Part shown: positions 35,101 to 42,200 of the stretch, piece by piece
How the letters are laid out: each line of letters begins with the position of its first letter
How positions within the stretch are numbered: position 1 is the first letter of the stretch
Origin: Candidatus Symbiothrix dinenymphae
GTDB taxonomy: Bacteria > Bacteroidota > Bacteroidia > Bacteroidales > Azobacteroidaceae
Direction: 5' to 3'
Length of the DNA stretch: 48,811 nt
Assembly: GCA_001417715.1 (NCBI GenBank)
Contig: BBRT01000122.1
Location: 1 to 48,811, forward strand
The notes under the pieces: model-generated
What the model was told of the DNA's origin: nothing
Database searches by the model: none
Seen by the model: only the letters and a program-made list of their open reading frames with translations
Position numbers and translations under genes: made by a program

Positions 35101-36316
35101 TATGCCAAATATCGTCTATCGTGTAAGTTATTGTCTCATTTTCGCCTTTTTTGTTGGTTTTGACAACGATTTTTTCAAAAAAATGCCAATCATTGCCAAA
35201 AACCGATTTCAATCGTGCAGACACACAGCAACTTGGGACGGAAATTCCATCCATTTTTGGGCTGTAATTCAATTCCCAATTTCTACCGCCATTTGTCTGA
35301 ATAAATTTTCTGATTTCAGAAAAAAGAAACTCCCTTTTGCTTTTGAAAAAGAAAATTTCGTGATAAATTTTTTCTTTCAAATCCAAAGGAAGCGGCTCAA
35401 AATCAGAATGATTATCTATTCTGTATTTTATATTGTTGATAAATGACCACGCCCGATATTCTTCAAATTTTGGGTGGCTTATCGGACAACGCGGCTTGTT
35501 TGTTTCCAATGTACATTTTCCAACCAGTCCTTTTTGGGAACGCAAAGGTCGTTGAAAGAAAATGGCTTTCTCTATTTGTTCTGCAAATTCCCTGTTTTCA
35601 ATTTTTTGAAACGTAATGATTTTCTGAACTTCCTGTTGATAATCGGAACGCAATGTGTATCTGTTTCTTACACGAATCCTTTCATTTTCCAAGTAAGCAA
35701 AAGCCGCACCCAAAGTTTCATGCTCAATAATCAAATTTTCATACTCGTTTCGTCCGATAGTTTTGGTTTCGTTGCTGCCTTTGTAAACGGCTGTTTTTTC
35801 ATTTGCACCGCTTTTTCGGCTACTTTTAAAACCTCTGCGTTGTGCAACATGATACAATGCACGTCCAACTTTATAGCGATTTTCGGAAATTGACAAATCC
35901 AATTTTTCTATAATCAATAATTTTCTTAACTGATAAGGACTTGTGAAATCAGGTACTCCGTCATTATTAAAATCCAATTTTATCCATTGTTGAAAAGCAA
36001 TATCATTAACAGGGAAAAACCTGCCCAAGCCTTTTTCGTAGTGTTTCCATTTGTTCAGATTTTCTTCGCTCAACGGACAAAAATCATTGTCTATCAGCAC
36101 CTTTAATGTTTCCCATTTTCTGTACCTGCGAGCGTTGTACAATCTGCGTGAAGAACGGTGTTTGGTGCATTCGGCAGCATACGAAAATTCACCTGATTTT
36201 CCCTCGCCGACACCTTTCTTAAAAGTGTAAACACCATACCACGAAAACTCATTGTCATCCCTCAATGTTAAGCCCATAGAGTTAGTTCCCAAGTCAATTC
36301 CTAAAATTTTTTCCAT
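32186..36316 (-). CDS. cas9: type II-C Cas9 endonuclease
   Basis: A 1376-residue RNA-guided nuclease that, with tracrRNA and crRNA, cuts invading DNA. All active-site residues are seen: RuvC-I D8 (ILGIDLGTNS), RuvC-II E676 (RIVVEIAREL), RuvC-III H964 and D967 (HAVDAT), and HNH H798 (VDFEHTIPRS). The arginine-rich bridge helix RSSRRLYNARRYRK follows near residue 55. Length is typical of Bacteroidetes II-C proteins. The start at 36316 is used because a longer frame to 36376 would cross the tracrRNA promoter. There is no csn2 or cas4, supporting II-C. Genes follow in order cas1 remnant, AlbA gene, cas1, cas2. Confidence 0.98.
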   Translation of the reverse strand: MEKILGIDLGTNSMGLTLRDDNEFSWYGVYTFKKGVGEGKSGEFSYAAECTKHRSSRRLYNARRYRKWETLKVLIDNDFCPLSEENLNKWKHYEKGLGRFFPVNDIAFQQWIKLDFNNDGVPDFTSPYQLRKLLIIEKLDLSISENRYKVGRALYHVAQRRGFKSSRKSGANEKTAVYKGSNETKTIGRNEYENLIIEHETLGAAFAYLENERIRVRNRYTLRSDYQQEVQKIITFQKIENREFAEQIEKAIFFQRPLRSQKGLVGKCTLETNKPRCPISHPKFEEYRAWSFINNIKYRIDNHSDFEPLPLDLKEKIYHEIFFFKSKREFLFSEIRKFIQTNGGRNWELNYSPKMDGISVPSCCVSARLKSVFGNDWHFFEKIVVKTNKKGENETITYTIDDIWHILFSFADEENFIEFCAKTLELDDNQIKELTTLFNSFPVGYANLSLKAIKNILPFLREGLIYTESVILAKIPEIISEQLFKEHKNIILAEIKNEIAKNRYEKMIITVVNNLIFKYYALDYNERFAWKDFSYKLNESDFKDIEKAVIEHFGEKSWNKKSDNEQQKFLSDVTEKYQTFFADEKREHIKPPHLVNQIKEFLLAKFDVAEKKLNKIYHPSQIDIYPKKEDQQLLKSPKTAAFKNPMAYKTLYKLRDVINYLVETERIDKDTRIVVEIARELNDANKRWAIEAYQRRRETENLVFKAAITELIKDTNFKGFADPESSEDIDKFRLWTEQTDNYEETSKAIAEIDKNKNISDKDIQKYRLWKEQNCTCIYTGKIINLTDLFDQNKVDFEHTIPRSKSFDNSLANLTVCYADFNRNIKKNKMPTELDNYDEIKNRLEAWEKKVDDLEKQIDFWKTKSKHAQDKDEKDNTIRQRHLRQMEYDYWKNKLDRFTRTEVSQGFINSQLTDTQIITKYAFHYLKTVFDKVDVLKGTNTAQFRKIYGIQPKFEKKDRSEHSQHAVDATVLTLIPSAKKREEILKKSYEFEEKPENKNRQYHEKPFSSFNHSMIEEIQKNILINNLADKDQTLTPGEKIVRKRGRVVWLDKENRIPKIAQGDSIRGELHLQTYYGKIKIAAKDEQGTLQRDEDGNILYNQIDGKDEMWMVLRKSIESVNFNTDVIVDVHLAEHLKAQLSKGIKQTELEDFQGNKLRHLRCRVKAARGFMNSENATIVKEHVYKSEKDYKNFIYAASGENFLFALYENEQGKSIVPFNVFEAAKYSKYLDNINYVDLYKSKEPIYIGRGANKKVATLKHIFQVGQKVLFFNEQKEELFDLEQEDISKRLYYVKTLFDANTQRIIFQHHLEARSNEQLLIDFPKEQFGTKGKDGFSKFTADFIAPRLLLTPSNFNFIIEGKDFEMKLDGTIEFKEADV

Positions 36317-36332
36317 ATTTTTTAATTTTATT

Positions 36333-36362
36333 TTGTCAATATAAAAAATAGTTGTACCTTTG
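36333..36362 (+). promoter_or_regulatory. tracrRNA promoter
   Basis: TTG (36333-36335), 19 nt, TACCTTTG (36355-36362). The segment TTGTACCTTTGC is identical to the promoter inside the CRISPR repeats, so crRNA and tracrRNA should be made by the same sigma factor at similar strength. It lies within the predicted cas9 5' leader, on the opposite strand. Confidence 0.8.
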
Positions 36363-36367
36363 CACCC

Positions 36368-36437
36368 GAAAGACAATTCACAACAAGGCTATAAGCCGAA
36401 GAATGTTCTTAATCCTGCGTACTCCGTAGGATTTTTT
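36368..36437 (+). ncRNA. tracrRNA
   Basis: The anti-repeat GAAAGACAATTCACAAC (36368-36384) complements repeat nt 1-16 with one bulged A. It is followed by the nexus stem GGCT-ATA-AGCC (36387-36397) and a weak AAGA/TCTT stem. A terminator ATCCTGCG/CGTAGGAT (one G-T pair) with loop TACTC and a T run ends it at 36437. Predicted length is about 70 nt. The gene is divergent from cas9 and has its own promoter. Confidence 0.93.
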
Positions 36438-36451
36438 CGTTTCTCACGCTG

Positions 36452-36481
36452 CAAAGATAAATATTTTTATTTGCCTGCCAA
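36452..36481 (-). promoter_or_regulatory. cas9 operon promoter
   Basis: Minus-strand TTG (36479-36481), 19 nt, TATCTTTG (36452-36459). A transcript starting near 36446 would have a leader of about 130 nt covering the whole tracrRNA gene in antisense. Confidence 0.78.
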
Positions 36482-36482
36482 A

Positions 36483-36524
36483 ATTTTTTGAATGCAATTC
36501 ACAATATTAAGTCCACGTAACTTA
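36483..36524 (-). repeat. degenerate leader plus half-repeat beside the cas9 promoter
   Basis: On the minus strand TAAGTTACG and TGGAC are followed by TTGTGAATTGCATTCAAAA. The main array leader has TAAGTAACG and TGGAC before TTGTGAATTGCTTTCAAAA, with 6 extra bases. Only the first half of the repeat is present. It abuts the -33 element of the cas9 promoter. On the plus strand it reads as a second anti-repeat. Confidence 0.7.
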
Positions 36525-36595
36525 TGGACGGCATACAAGCAGCTAAAGCAGAACAAGGGAGCCTGCGGGACATTCTATTGATTTCACCCTATCAT

Positions 36596-37462
36596 TCAAT
36601 CACAAGAGCATGGGTCGCGCATTTTTCTCAGGCTTTTGTTGCCCATTGCGAATTTTATTTTCACTCCAACCGTCAGCGGTATTAGTTTGCCTTCAAACAT
36701 GGTGGATAAATTGGGTTGGTGGTAGCCTGAAAACAGGATGCTGTTGGTGTTCAAATTGAAGCCGTAATCGGCATACACACCGACGTACAGGGAAAAGTCG
36801 TAGGCTTGAGGCCATCTCACGCCTGTTTCCACCGAACCCAGAATGCCGGTAGAAACGTCTAATGTGCCTGTTTTTCCGTCTTCTGCCAATGTGCCGAAAT
36901 CCAGAAATGTTTGCGAAGTATATTCATAATCTTCATCGGCATAATAACCGGAGTTTTGCATTAAAGAAGGATTTGTTTGGTATTTTGTTTGGAGATGAAT
37001 AGCCAACTTTGCACCTCCGGCAGCGTAAAACTGGAGAATTTCGTGTGCCGTTTGATATTGAAACATCAGCGGAATTTGAAGAAAGTATGAGTTTTGTTTT
37101 TCCTTGTAGTCATTCGTTTTCATGCGAAATTCGTAGGGAGCACCATCCGTGTCGGTCGTTGGATAGGTGGCAGACAGGTTATTGAATGCGAGCGTGGAGT
37201 TGTAGTAGCCCATTTCCACGCCGGTGTTCAAGCCGGTGGTTATCGACAAAAAGCGGGTATATCCAAAGCCGCCCATTGCGCGAATGCCGGTCTTGTCCTC
37301 GCCAACAACCGGTGAGTAAAACAAATGTGCAGGCGCAATGCCCGCATACACCGAAAATTCATGTTTGGGTGGTTGAGCAAAAGTGGATATGCAGCAAAAC
37401 CACACTGCGAACACTCCAAGCAGCACTTTTATAGGATTGGATTGTATGTGATTTGCGTTCAT
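36596..37462 (-). CDS. outer-membrane beta-barrel protein, unknown function
   Basis: A 288-residue protein with a signal peptide (about 1-29, ending STFAQ) and alternating hydrophobic strands, such as YAGIAPAHLFYSP, FYAAGGAKLAIHLQ and LIPLTVGVKIKFAM, as in small PorT-like barrels. The C-terminal tail KSLRKMRDPCSCD is unusual for a barrel because the last strand is followed by a basic, cysteine-containing end. It starts 6 bp after the T9SS cargo gene and may be co-expressed with it. Confidence 0.72.
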   Translation of the reverse strand: MNANHIQSNPIKVLLGVFAVWFCCISTFAQPPKHEFSVYAGIAPAHLFYSPVVGEDKTGIRAMGGFGYTRFLSITTGLNTGVEMGYYNSTLAFNNLSATYPTTDTDGAPYEFRMKTNDYKEKQNSYFLQIPLMFQYQTAHEILQFYAAGGAKLAIHLQTKYQTNPSLMQNSGYYADEDYEYTSQTFLDFGTLAEDGKTGTLDVSTGILGSVETGVRWPQAYDFSLYVGVYADYGFNLNTNSILFSGYHQPNLSTMFEGKLIPLTVGVKIKFAMGNKSLRKMRDPCSCD

Positions 37463-37468
37463 CCTGAT

Positions 37469-39322
37469 TTATTTAACAAACACTTTCGCTTCTTTGTAGA
37501 AACCATTTTTCGCTCTGAACACATATAAATAGATACCCGGCACCGCTGCGGAGGCACACACGGTGGTTTTGCCGTTCACGGGCACCGTTTCCAACAACAA
37601 GCCCTGCATATTATATATCTCAATGGTGGCATCATTCAAAAAGTCAGCTTCCGCCTCCACAGCCACGTTGAGCAACGAACTGCGCACGACAGGATTGGGA
37701 TAGGCATCTACGCTTATATTTCGCAACTGCGGGATGCCTTCGCAAGTGTGAAAACGAAGTCCGGCATCGGTAACCATTTCCACAAGGTAGGAATCGTCGG
37801 ACTGAAGTTGTTCGCCGTTGTTGCCTGCCGAATACGACTGTCCGCTCGCTAACGGCAGAAAATACATGCTGCCCGCCGATTTGCGATACCACAGAAAGGA
37901 TTGAAACAGGTATCCACCATTGGTTTCCGGATTGTTTCGCACCGTCATCGTGTTGTTCCAACGGGTTGTAACTATTTCATCGAATGGGAAACGCTTTTCA
38001 AGAATCAGCGTATAGGTCTTCGTGTGCGCCTTGTTGCTCGAAGTAACGGTGAAAATCACCAAACGGACATCCGGACGGTCAATCACTTCGGTAAATGCAA
38101 GCTCCTTGTCTATTTCTGCGCCGTCCGGAATGACCAATTCCATACGAAAAACCGATGCGGTATCGCATCCTGAATCGTAAAGCATGGTATCGCTGACCGT
38201 AATGTGTTGCCCGTTGACCGTCAAGGAAATAAGCAAGACATCGGCAGCCAAAATCGGCAAGGTATCATAAGCCCAAGCCGCATAATAGTTGTTATTACCT
38301 GCCTGATATGCTGTTATCACCACAGAGCCTTCCGCAAGGGGATTAACAAGACCGGAAGGTAAAATCTCTGCAAGCGAAAGGTCACCGGAAAAATAGGTCA
38401 CCGGAAAGCCTGTAGAGGCGGTTGCATCCATATCGAAAGGCGGTGACCCCACCTGTTTGGGCGGAAGAGTAGAAAAAGTAATCGTCTGACCGGCTCTATA
38501 AATGGTGAAACGAGCCGTGACAGAAGCCGATTGAAAGAGGGTGTTGGACGGCGAAGTGGCGGTAACAATGTAATTTCCGGCATTTGTGGGCGGTGTAGCG
38601 GTCGAGTCATAAGCAGTGCCGTCAAAAAGGGTGCCGCTGTAGATGTAGGTTGTTGAATCTTTTAAATACGCAGCCGCTGCCTCCTTAAAATCCACTTCGC
38701 GCATGGATTGAGGCTCACCATTGTAAGTTGTCCAATAGTCGGAAAAATTTAGGGCGGGCGAACCGGCAACCGAGATAGTTAAATAAGCCGTTGTGAATGC
38801 CGGATTGTAGTTGTTGTTGCCGGTAAAACGGGCAGTATCGCGGTAAGTGCCTATTTGTGTGGGGACTATGTCGGTTGACGGGTAAATTGTTTCGCCGATA
38901 CCTTCGTATGAATAAACGATTGGCAGTCCTAAGGTACTTGTAATAGGCGACATCTCCACCGGACTGCCAAACGGTACGCCCATATTTTGCAGAGTCAGGG
39001 CAATGGATGCTTTGTAAATAGTCATCGTAGCCGTCACCGAAGTCGCTACAATTGTATCATCGCCGGACGAAGTGGCGGTGATGATATAATTTCCGGCATC
39101 TGTGGGCGGTGTAGCGGTCGAGGCATAAGCGGTGCCGTCAAAAAGGGTGCCGCTGTAAGCATAAGAAAGGGTGAGGTGGTCAGGCGAAACGGTTCCTTGA
39201 GCAGGAAATGGTGCGCCATCGTAAATTTTAAACGTGTCCGCTAAAACAATGTCCGGCATTGCACGACCAACTCCGACAGTGGCGGTAAACAGGGCAACAA
39301 ATAATAACAGCTTTTTGTTCAT
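37469..39322 (-). CDS. T9SS-secreted protein with MBG-like repeats
   Basis: A 617-residue secreted protein with a signal peptide (1-21). It contains two copies of a module reading YSGTLFDGTAY-STATPPT-AGNY (near residues 55 and 228), resembling MBG/YDG surface domains, followed by further Ig-like segments. The last about 75 residues are a type A type IX sorting domain: YPNPV, then IYNMQGLLLETVPVNG and PGIYLYVFRAKNGFYKEAKVFVK. It should be exported across the outer membrane and anchored to the surface or released. The ligand or function is unknown; it probably acts in adhesion or matrix. Confidence 0.85.
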   Translation of the reverse strand: MNKKLLLFVALFTATVGVGRAMPDIVLADTFKIYDGAPFPAQGTVSPDHLTLSYAYSGTLFDGTAYASTATPPTDAGNYIITATSSGDDTIVATSVTATMTIYKASIALTLQNMGVPFGSPVEMSPITSTLGLPIVYSYEGIGETIYPSTDIVPTQIGTYRDTARFTGNNNYNPAFTTAYLTISVAGSPALNFSDYWTTYNGEPQSMREVDFKEAAAAYLKDSTTYIYSGTLFDGTAYDSTATPPTNAGNYIVTATSPSNTLFQSASVTARFTIYRAGQTITFSTLPPKQVGSPPFDMDATASTGFPVTYFSGDLSLAEILPSGLVNPLAEGSVVITAYQAGNNNYYAAWAYDTLPILAADVLLISLTVNGQHITVSDTMLYDSGCDTASVFRMELVIPDGAEIDKELAFTEVIDRPDVRLVIFTVTSSNKAHTKTYTLILEKRFPFDEIVTTRWNNTMTVRNNPETNGGYLFQSFLWYRKSAGSMYFLPLASGQSYSAGNNGEQLQSDDSYLVEMVTDAGLRFHTCEGIPQLRNISVDAYPNPVVRSSLLNVAVEAEADFLNDATIEIYNMQGLLLETVPVNGKTTVCASAAVPGIYLYVFRAKNGFYKEAKVFVK

Positions 39323-39347
39323 TCCGTAAGGATGCCATTTGTGCTAT

Positions 39348-40937
39348 TTAGAATTTATATCCCAGTGTCAGCATCGTCTTGTACGCCGCATGGTTAAGTG
39401 TCGCAGGCGTTGACGTTACAAACAGATCATCACGTGCTACCGAAGGAAACGCATACAATTTATCTTGTCGTTGTTGATAAACGAACGCTAAATCCAGATA
39501 GGTGTTAGGCGTAAATTTATAGCCCAATCCGGCTGTGAAGTATTGTGTGTTGCCTTCAATTGTATAGTTTGGCACTGTGCCCACAAGTGATACAGGTTCA
39601 CTATCATCGCCTCTGAGATTTTCACCATCTTTAAATTTTTGTTCGTATGGATTTTCCATCCAAGCATAGCCCAAGCGACCGGAAACCTGCGATGTAATTC
39701 TATATTCCACACCTGCCCGCAAAGTAGACGCCATTTTGAAATCTTTGTCAATATCGCTATTCATATCACGGTAGTAAAACTCACTCCCATTTTGGTTTGA
39801 CAAATCCATGCAGGTATAATCCTTCATTTCGTAGTCCAAACTCACGATGGCTTTGCTTCCAAGTACACCCGCTAAACTGACTGTCCAACTATACGGCGAT
39901 TTAAAGTGATAGTCCGTAAGACCATCTCTTGGTGTTTCGTCTTTTCCGGTGACCTGCGAATCATCCGGTAATAAATAATTCACATCCGCCAATCCCTGAT
40001 AATAGTCCGTCAGCACATACCATGTGGGAGAATGATAAGCTACACCAACACGCAATTCATTAATTGGTTTCCAAATAGCCCCCAATTTGACTTGATAGCC
40101 GGAACCGGTGGTTTCAAAATAGTTATCTAATCCAACATAGCCAAAATGATTACCATTTCCTCCATCATAAAAATTTTCCGTATAACCCGTGTTAGCTTTA
40201 TAAAAAATGTCGGTATAAGAAAAATCCAGACCGAAATAGAGTTGGTCGTTAAGATTAGTGGCTATTGAGAAGTCAAAATTGTTGATGGCTCCTTGCTCCG
40301 AAACAGACAATGTTGGACTAACCTTGTCTCCGTCTGACAGAGGTGATTCATACATATTTGTTGTACCACTTTTAGCATTAATCAACCGAGCATTATATCC
40401 CAGTCCACCAATCCATGGAAGACCTCCACTTTCATAAATAAATTTTTCGTCATTGGCGGGATGAGCATACCCATTTGTTTTGACGACCATATAATCAGTT
40501 AGAGATGAGGACATATCCGATGCCGAAGCATTGTAATTGCGGACAAAATTTTTCAACCGATTATATGAAAAGCCGAAGTTTATAAACGGCATTTCCTTGC
40601 TACCGGTAGGCACAACAGCCATATACGACAAACTCTCAAAATTGAAATCAAATTTGCTGCCTTTATCGTCCATGCTGTTCCAAACCGCCTTGTCGGTATT
40701 ATTTACAAAACTGATGGAGGTGCTAAACTCCGACCGACTGTAAACGCCCAACCCCGCAGGATTGATGGTGACACCGGTCACATCGCCTCCTAAGGCTCCA
40801 AACGCGCCGCCCATTGCCTGCCCGCGAGCAGTACCTGCCAAATCATTGCGCGAAAGCCGCAACGCATCAATTTCACCCTGTGCAAACACTTGTCCGCAAG
40901 CGAACAAAGCTATGAATAACATCATTTCCCGTTTCAT
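39348..40937 (-). CDS. FadL/OmpP1-type outer-membrane transport protein
   Basis: A 529-residue beta-barrel with a signal peptide (1-19, ending FAQG). The N-terminal segment DALRLSRNDLAGTARGQAMG and GGDVTGVTINPAGLGVYSRSEFS matches the hatch region of FadL-family porins, which take up hydrophobic compounds. Many aromatic-ended strands follow, ending in a C-terminal aromatic residue (MLTLGYKF), as expected for outer-membrane assembly. The substrate is not evident. It lies in a same-strand row with the low-complexity gene upstream and the T9SS cargo gene downstream. Confidence 0.87.
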   Translation of the reverse strand: MKREMMLFIALFACGQVFAQGEIDALRLSRNDLAGTARGQAMGGAFGALGGDVTGVTINPAGLGVYSRSEFSTSISFVNNTDKAVWNSMDDKGSKFDFNFESLSYMAVVPTGSKEMPFINFGFSYNRLKNFVRNYNASASDMSSSLTDYMVVKTNGYAHPANDEKFIYESGGLPWIGGLGYNARLINAKSGTTNMYESPLSDGDKVSPTLSVSEQGAINNFDFSIATNLNDQLYFGLDFSYTDIFYKANTGYTENFYDGGNGNHFGYVGLDNYFETTGSGYQVKLGAIWKPINELRVGVAYHSPTWYVLTDYYQGLADVNYLLPDDSQVTGKDETPRDGLTDYHFKSPYSWTVSLAGVLGSKAIVSLDYEMKDYTCMDLSNQNGSEFYYRDMNSDIDKDFKMASTLRAGVEYRITSQVSGRLGYAWMENPYEQKFKDGENLRGDDSEPVSLVGTVPNYTIEGNTQYFTAGLGYKFTPNTYLDLAFVYQQRQDKLYAFPSVARDDLFVTSTPATLNHAAYKTMLTLGYKF

Positions 40938-40964
40938 AATACTGTGTATTAATAGTTGATACTT

Positions 40965-42092
40965 TTATCTCCTGCCACCGGACGAACGACCTCCGCCACC
41001 ACTGCTGCCGCCGGACGAGCGGCTACCGCCACCACCACCACTGCTACCGGACGAGCGTGTGCTGCCTCCTCCGGAATAACTGCTGCCGGATGAGCGCGTG
41101 CTACTGCCGCCCGAATAGTTCGATGAACTGCTGCTGCGAGTTGGTGCTGCACTTGAACTGCTGCTCGACGAACTTCTTGTAGAAACATCCGAAGAAGAAC
41201 TGCTGGAGCGTGTCGAAACACTCGGTGCGGCATCAGAGCGCGTTGTGGCGGACGAACTGCGCACAGAGCCTGAACTTGAACGCGTTGAAACACCATCGCT
41301 ACGAGTACTCGAAGAGCGGGTACTACCACTTACAGCACTGCTGCTACGGGTGCTGCCACTCACAGCACTGCTGCTGCGGGTGCTGCCACTTACGCTTGAC
41401 CGACTGCTGCTTGCCGACGACCGGCTGCTGCTTGCCGACGACCGTCCGCTGCCATAAGAGCCGTTGCGACCGGGTTGTCTGTTATAGGAACGATTGGCAT
41501 AATAATCTCCGTAATAGTGTCCACCGCCATAATAGCCTCCGTAATAGCCATGATGGTGATGACCCCAATAGCCACCGTAGTAGCCTCCCCAATAACCGCC
41601 ATAGTAGCCACCCCAATAGCTGCCGTACCACGGGCTATACCAGCCCAACGACCAGCCATAATATGGTCGGTACCACGAACTGTAACCGTAGTAGTACGGG
41701 TCGTACCTGTAATACGGCGAGAACGAGTAGCCGCCATCCACATACACAACGTCGATGTCGTCAGCCACAATCACCACTTTGGTGGGGTCGTGAAACTTCA
41801 CGATGCGTTCGGTCAATGCGCCGTCCACATTTTCCTCCACGGTGTCGTTGTTGTCTTCTGCGGTGGCGTAACGGCGATTGTATTCGTCGTCATCCATGAA
41901 AGAGGATGATGTTGTTGTTACGACCGTTCGTGCTGCCGGTGCCGGAGTGTACACCGTTGTTTTTTGCACCACAACCTTCTTTTTGGGGGCTGCACCGCCG
42001 TAGATGTCATCATCAAAAGCACTGTTCTGCGCTCCCATCGAGAGCGAAGCAAACAGCATCATCACAAGCATACTCCATTTCATTGTTTTCAT
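40965..42092 (-). CDS. secreted Tyr/Gly- and Ser/Arg-rich low-complexity protein
   Basis: A 375-residue protein with a signal peptide (1-21, ending MGAQ). A normal-looking region (22-125) precedes a Tyr/Gly/Trp-rich block with repeats such as GGYYGGYWGGYYGGYWG and a HHHH run (about 130-200). The rest is built from STRSSS/SGSTRSS repeats and ends in a Gly/Ser/Arg tail. The compositional style recalls structural or adhesive proteins and poorly characterised Bacteroides proteins. No domain is recognised. A promoter box TAACTTTG lies at 42136-42143. The frame is long and open despite repeats, so it is probably expressed. Confidence 0.78.
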   Translation of the reverse strand: MKTMKWSMLVMMLFASLSMGAQNSAFDDDIYGGAAPKKKVVVQKTTVYTPAPAARTVVTTTSSSFMDDDEYNRRYATAEDNNDTVEENVDGALTERIVKFHDPTKVVIVADDIDVVYVDGGYSFSPYYRYDPYYYGYSSWYRPYYGWSLGWYSPWYGSYWGGYYGGYWGGYYGGYWGHHHHGYYGGYYGGGHYYGDYYANRSYNRQPGRNGSYGSGRSSASSSRSSASSSRSSVSGSTRSSSAVSGSTRSSSAVSGSTRSSSTRSDGVSTRSSSGSVRSSSATTRSDAAPSVSTRSSSSSSDVSTRSSSSSSSSAAPTRSSSSSNYSGGSSTRSSGSSYSGGGSTRSSGSSGGGGGSRSSGGSSGGGGRSSGGRR

Positions 42093-42135
42093 CTTGTTCT
42101 CCTTTCTTTAATGTTTATATTTAAGTTTTATGATG

Positions 42136-42143
42136 CAAAGTTA
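42136..42143 (-). promoter_or_regulatory. TAACTTTG promoter box of the low-complexity gene
   Basis: TAnnTTTG match on the minus strand 44 bp upstream of the start at 42092; probably the promoter for the row of genes down to 36596. Confidence 0.55.
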
Positions 42144-42200
42144 CGAAACATATTCTACTCCACCAAACATTTATGTTTATTTAACCGCCGGAGGCAAGTT

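Noticed and set aside
36485..36580. Second anti-repeat on the plus strand as the true tracrRNA
   Set aside because: It lacks the GGCT-AGCC nexus, a terminator and a promoter box, all of which the 36368-36437 gene has. Kept as a leader/half-repeat copy instead.
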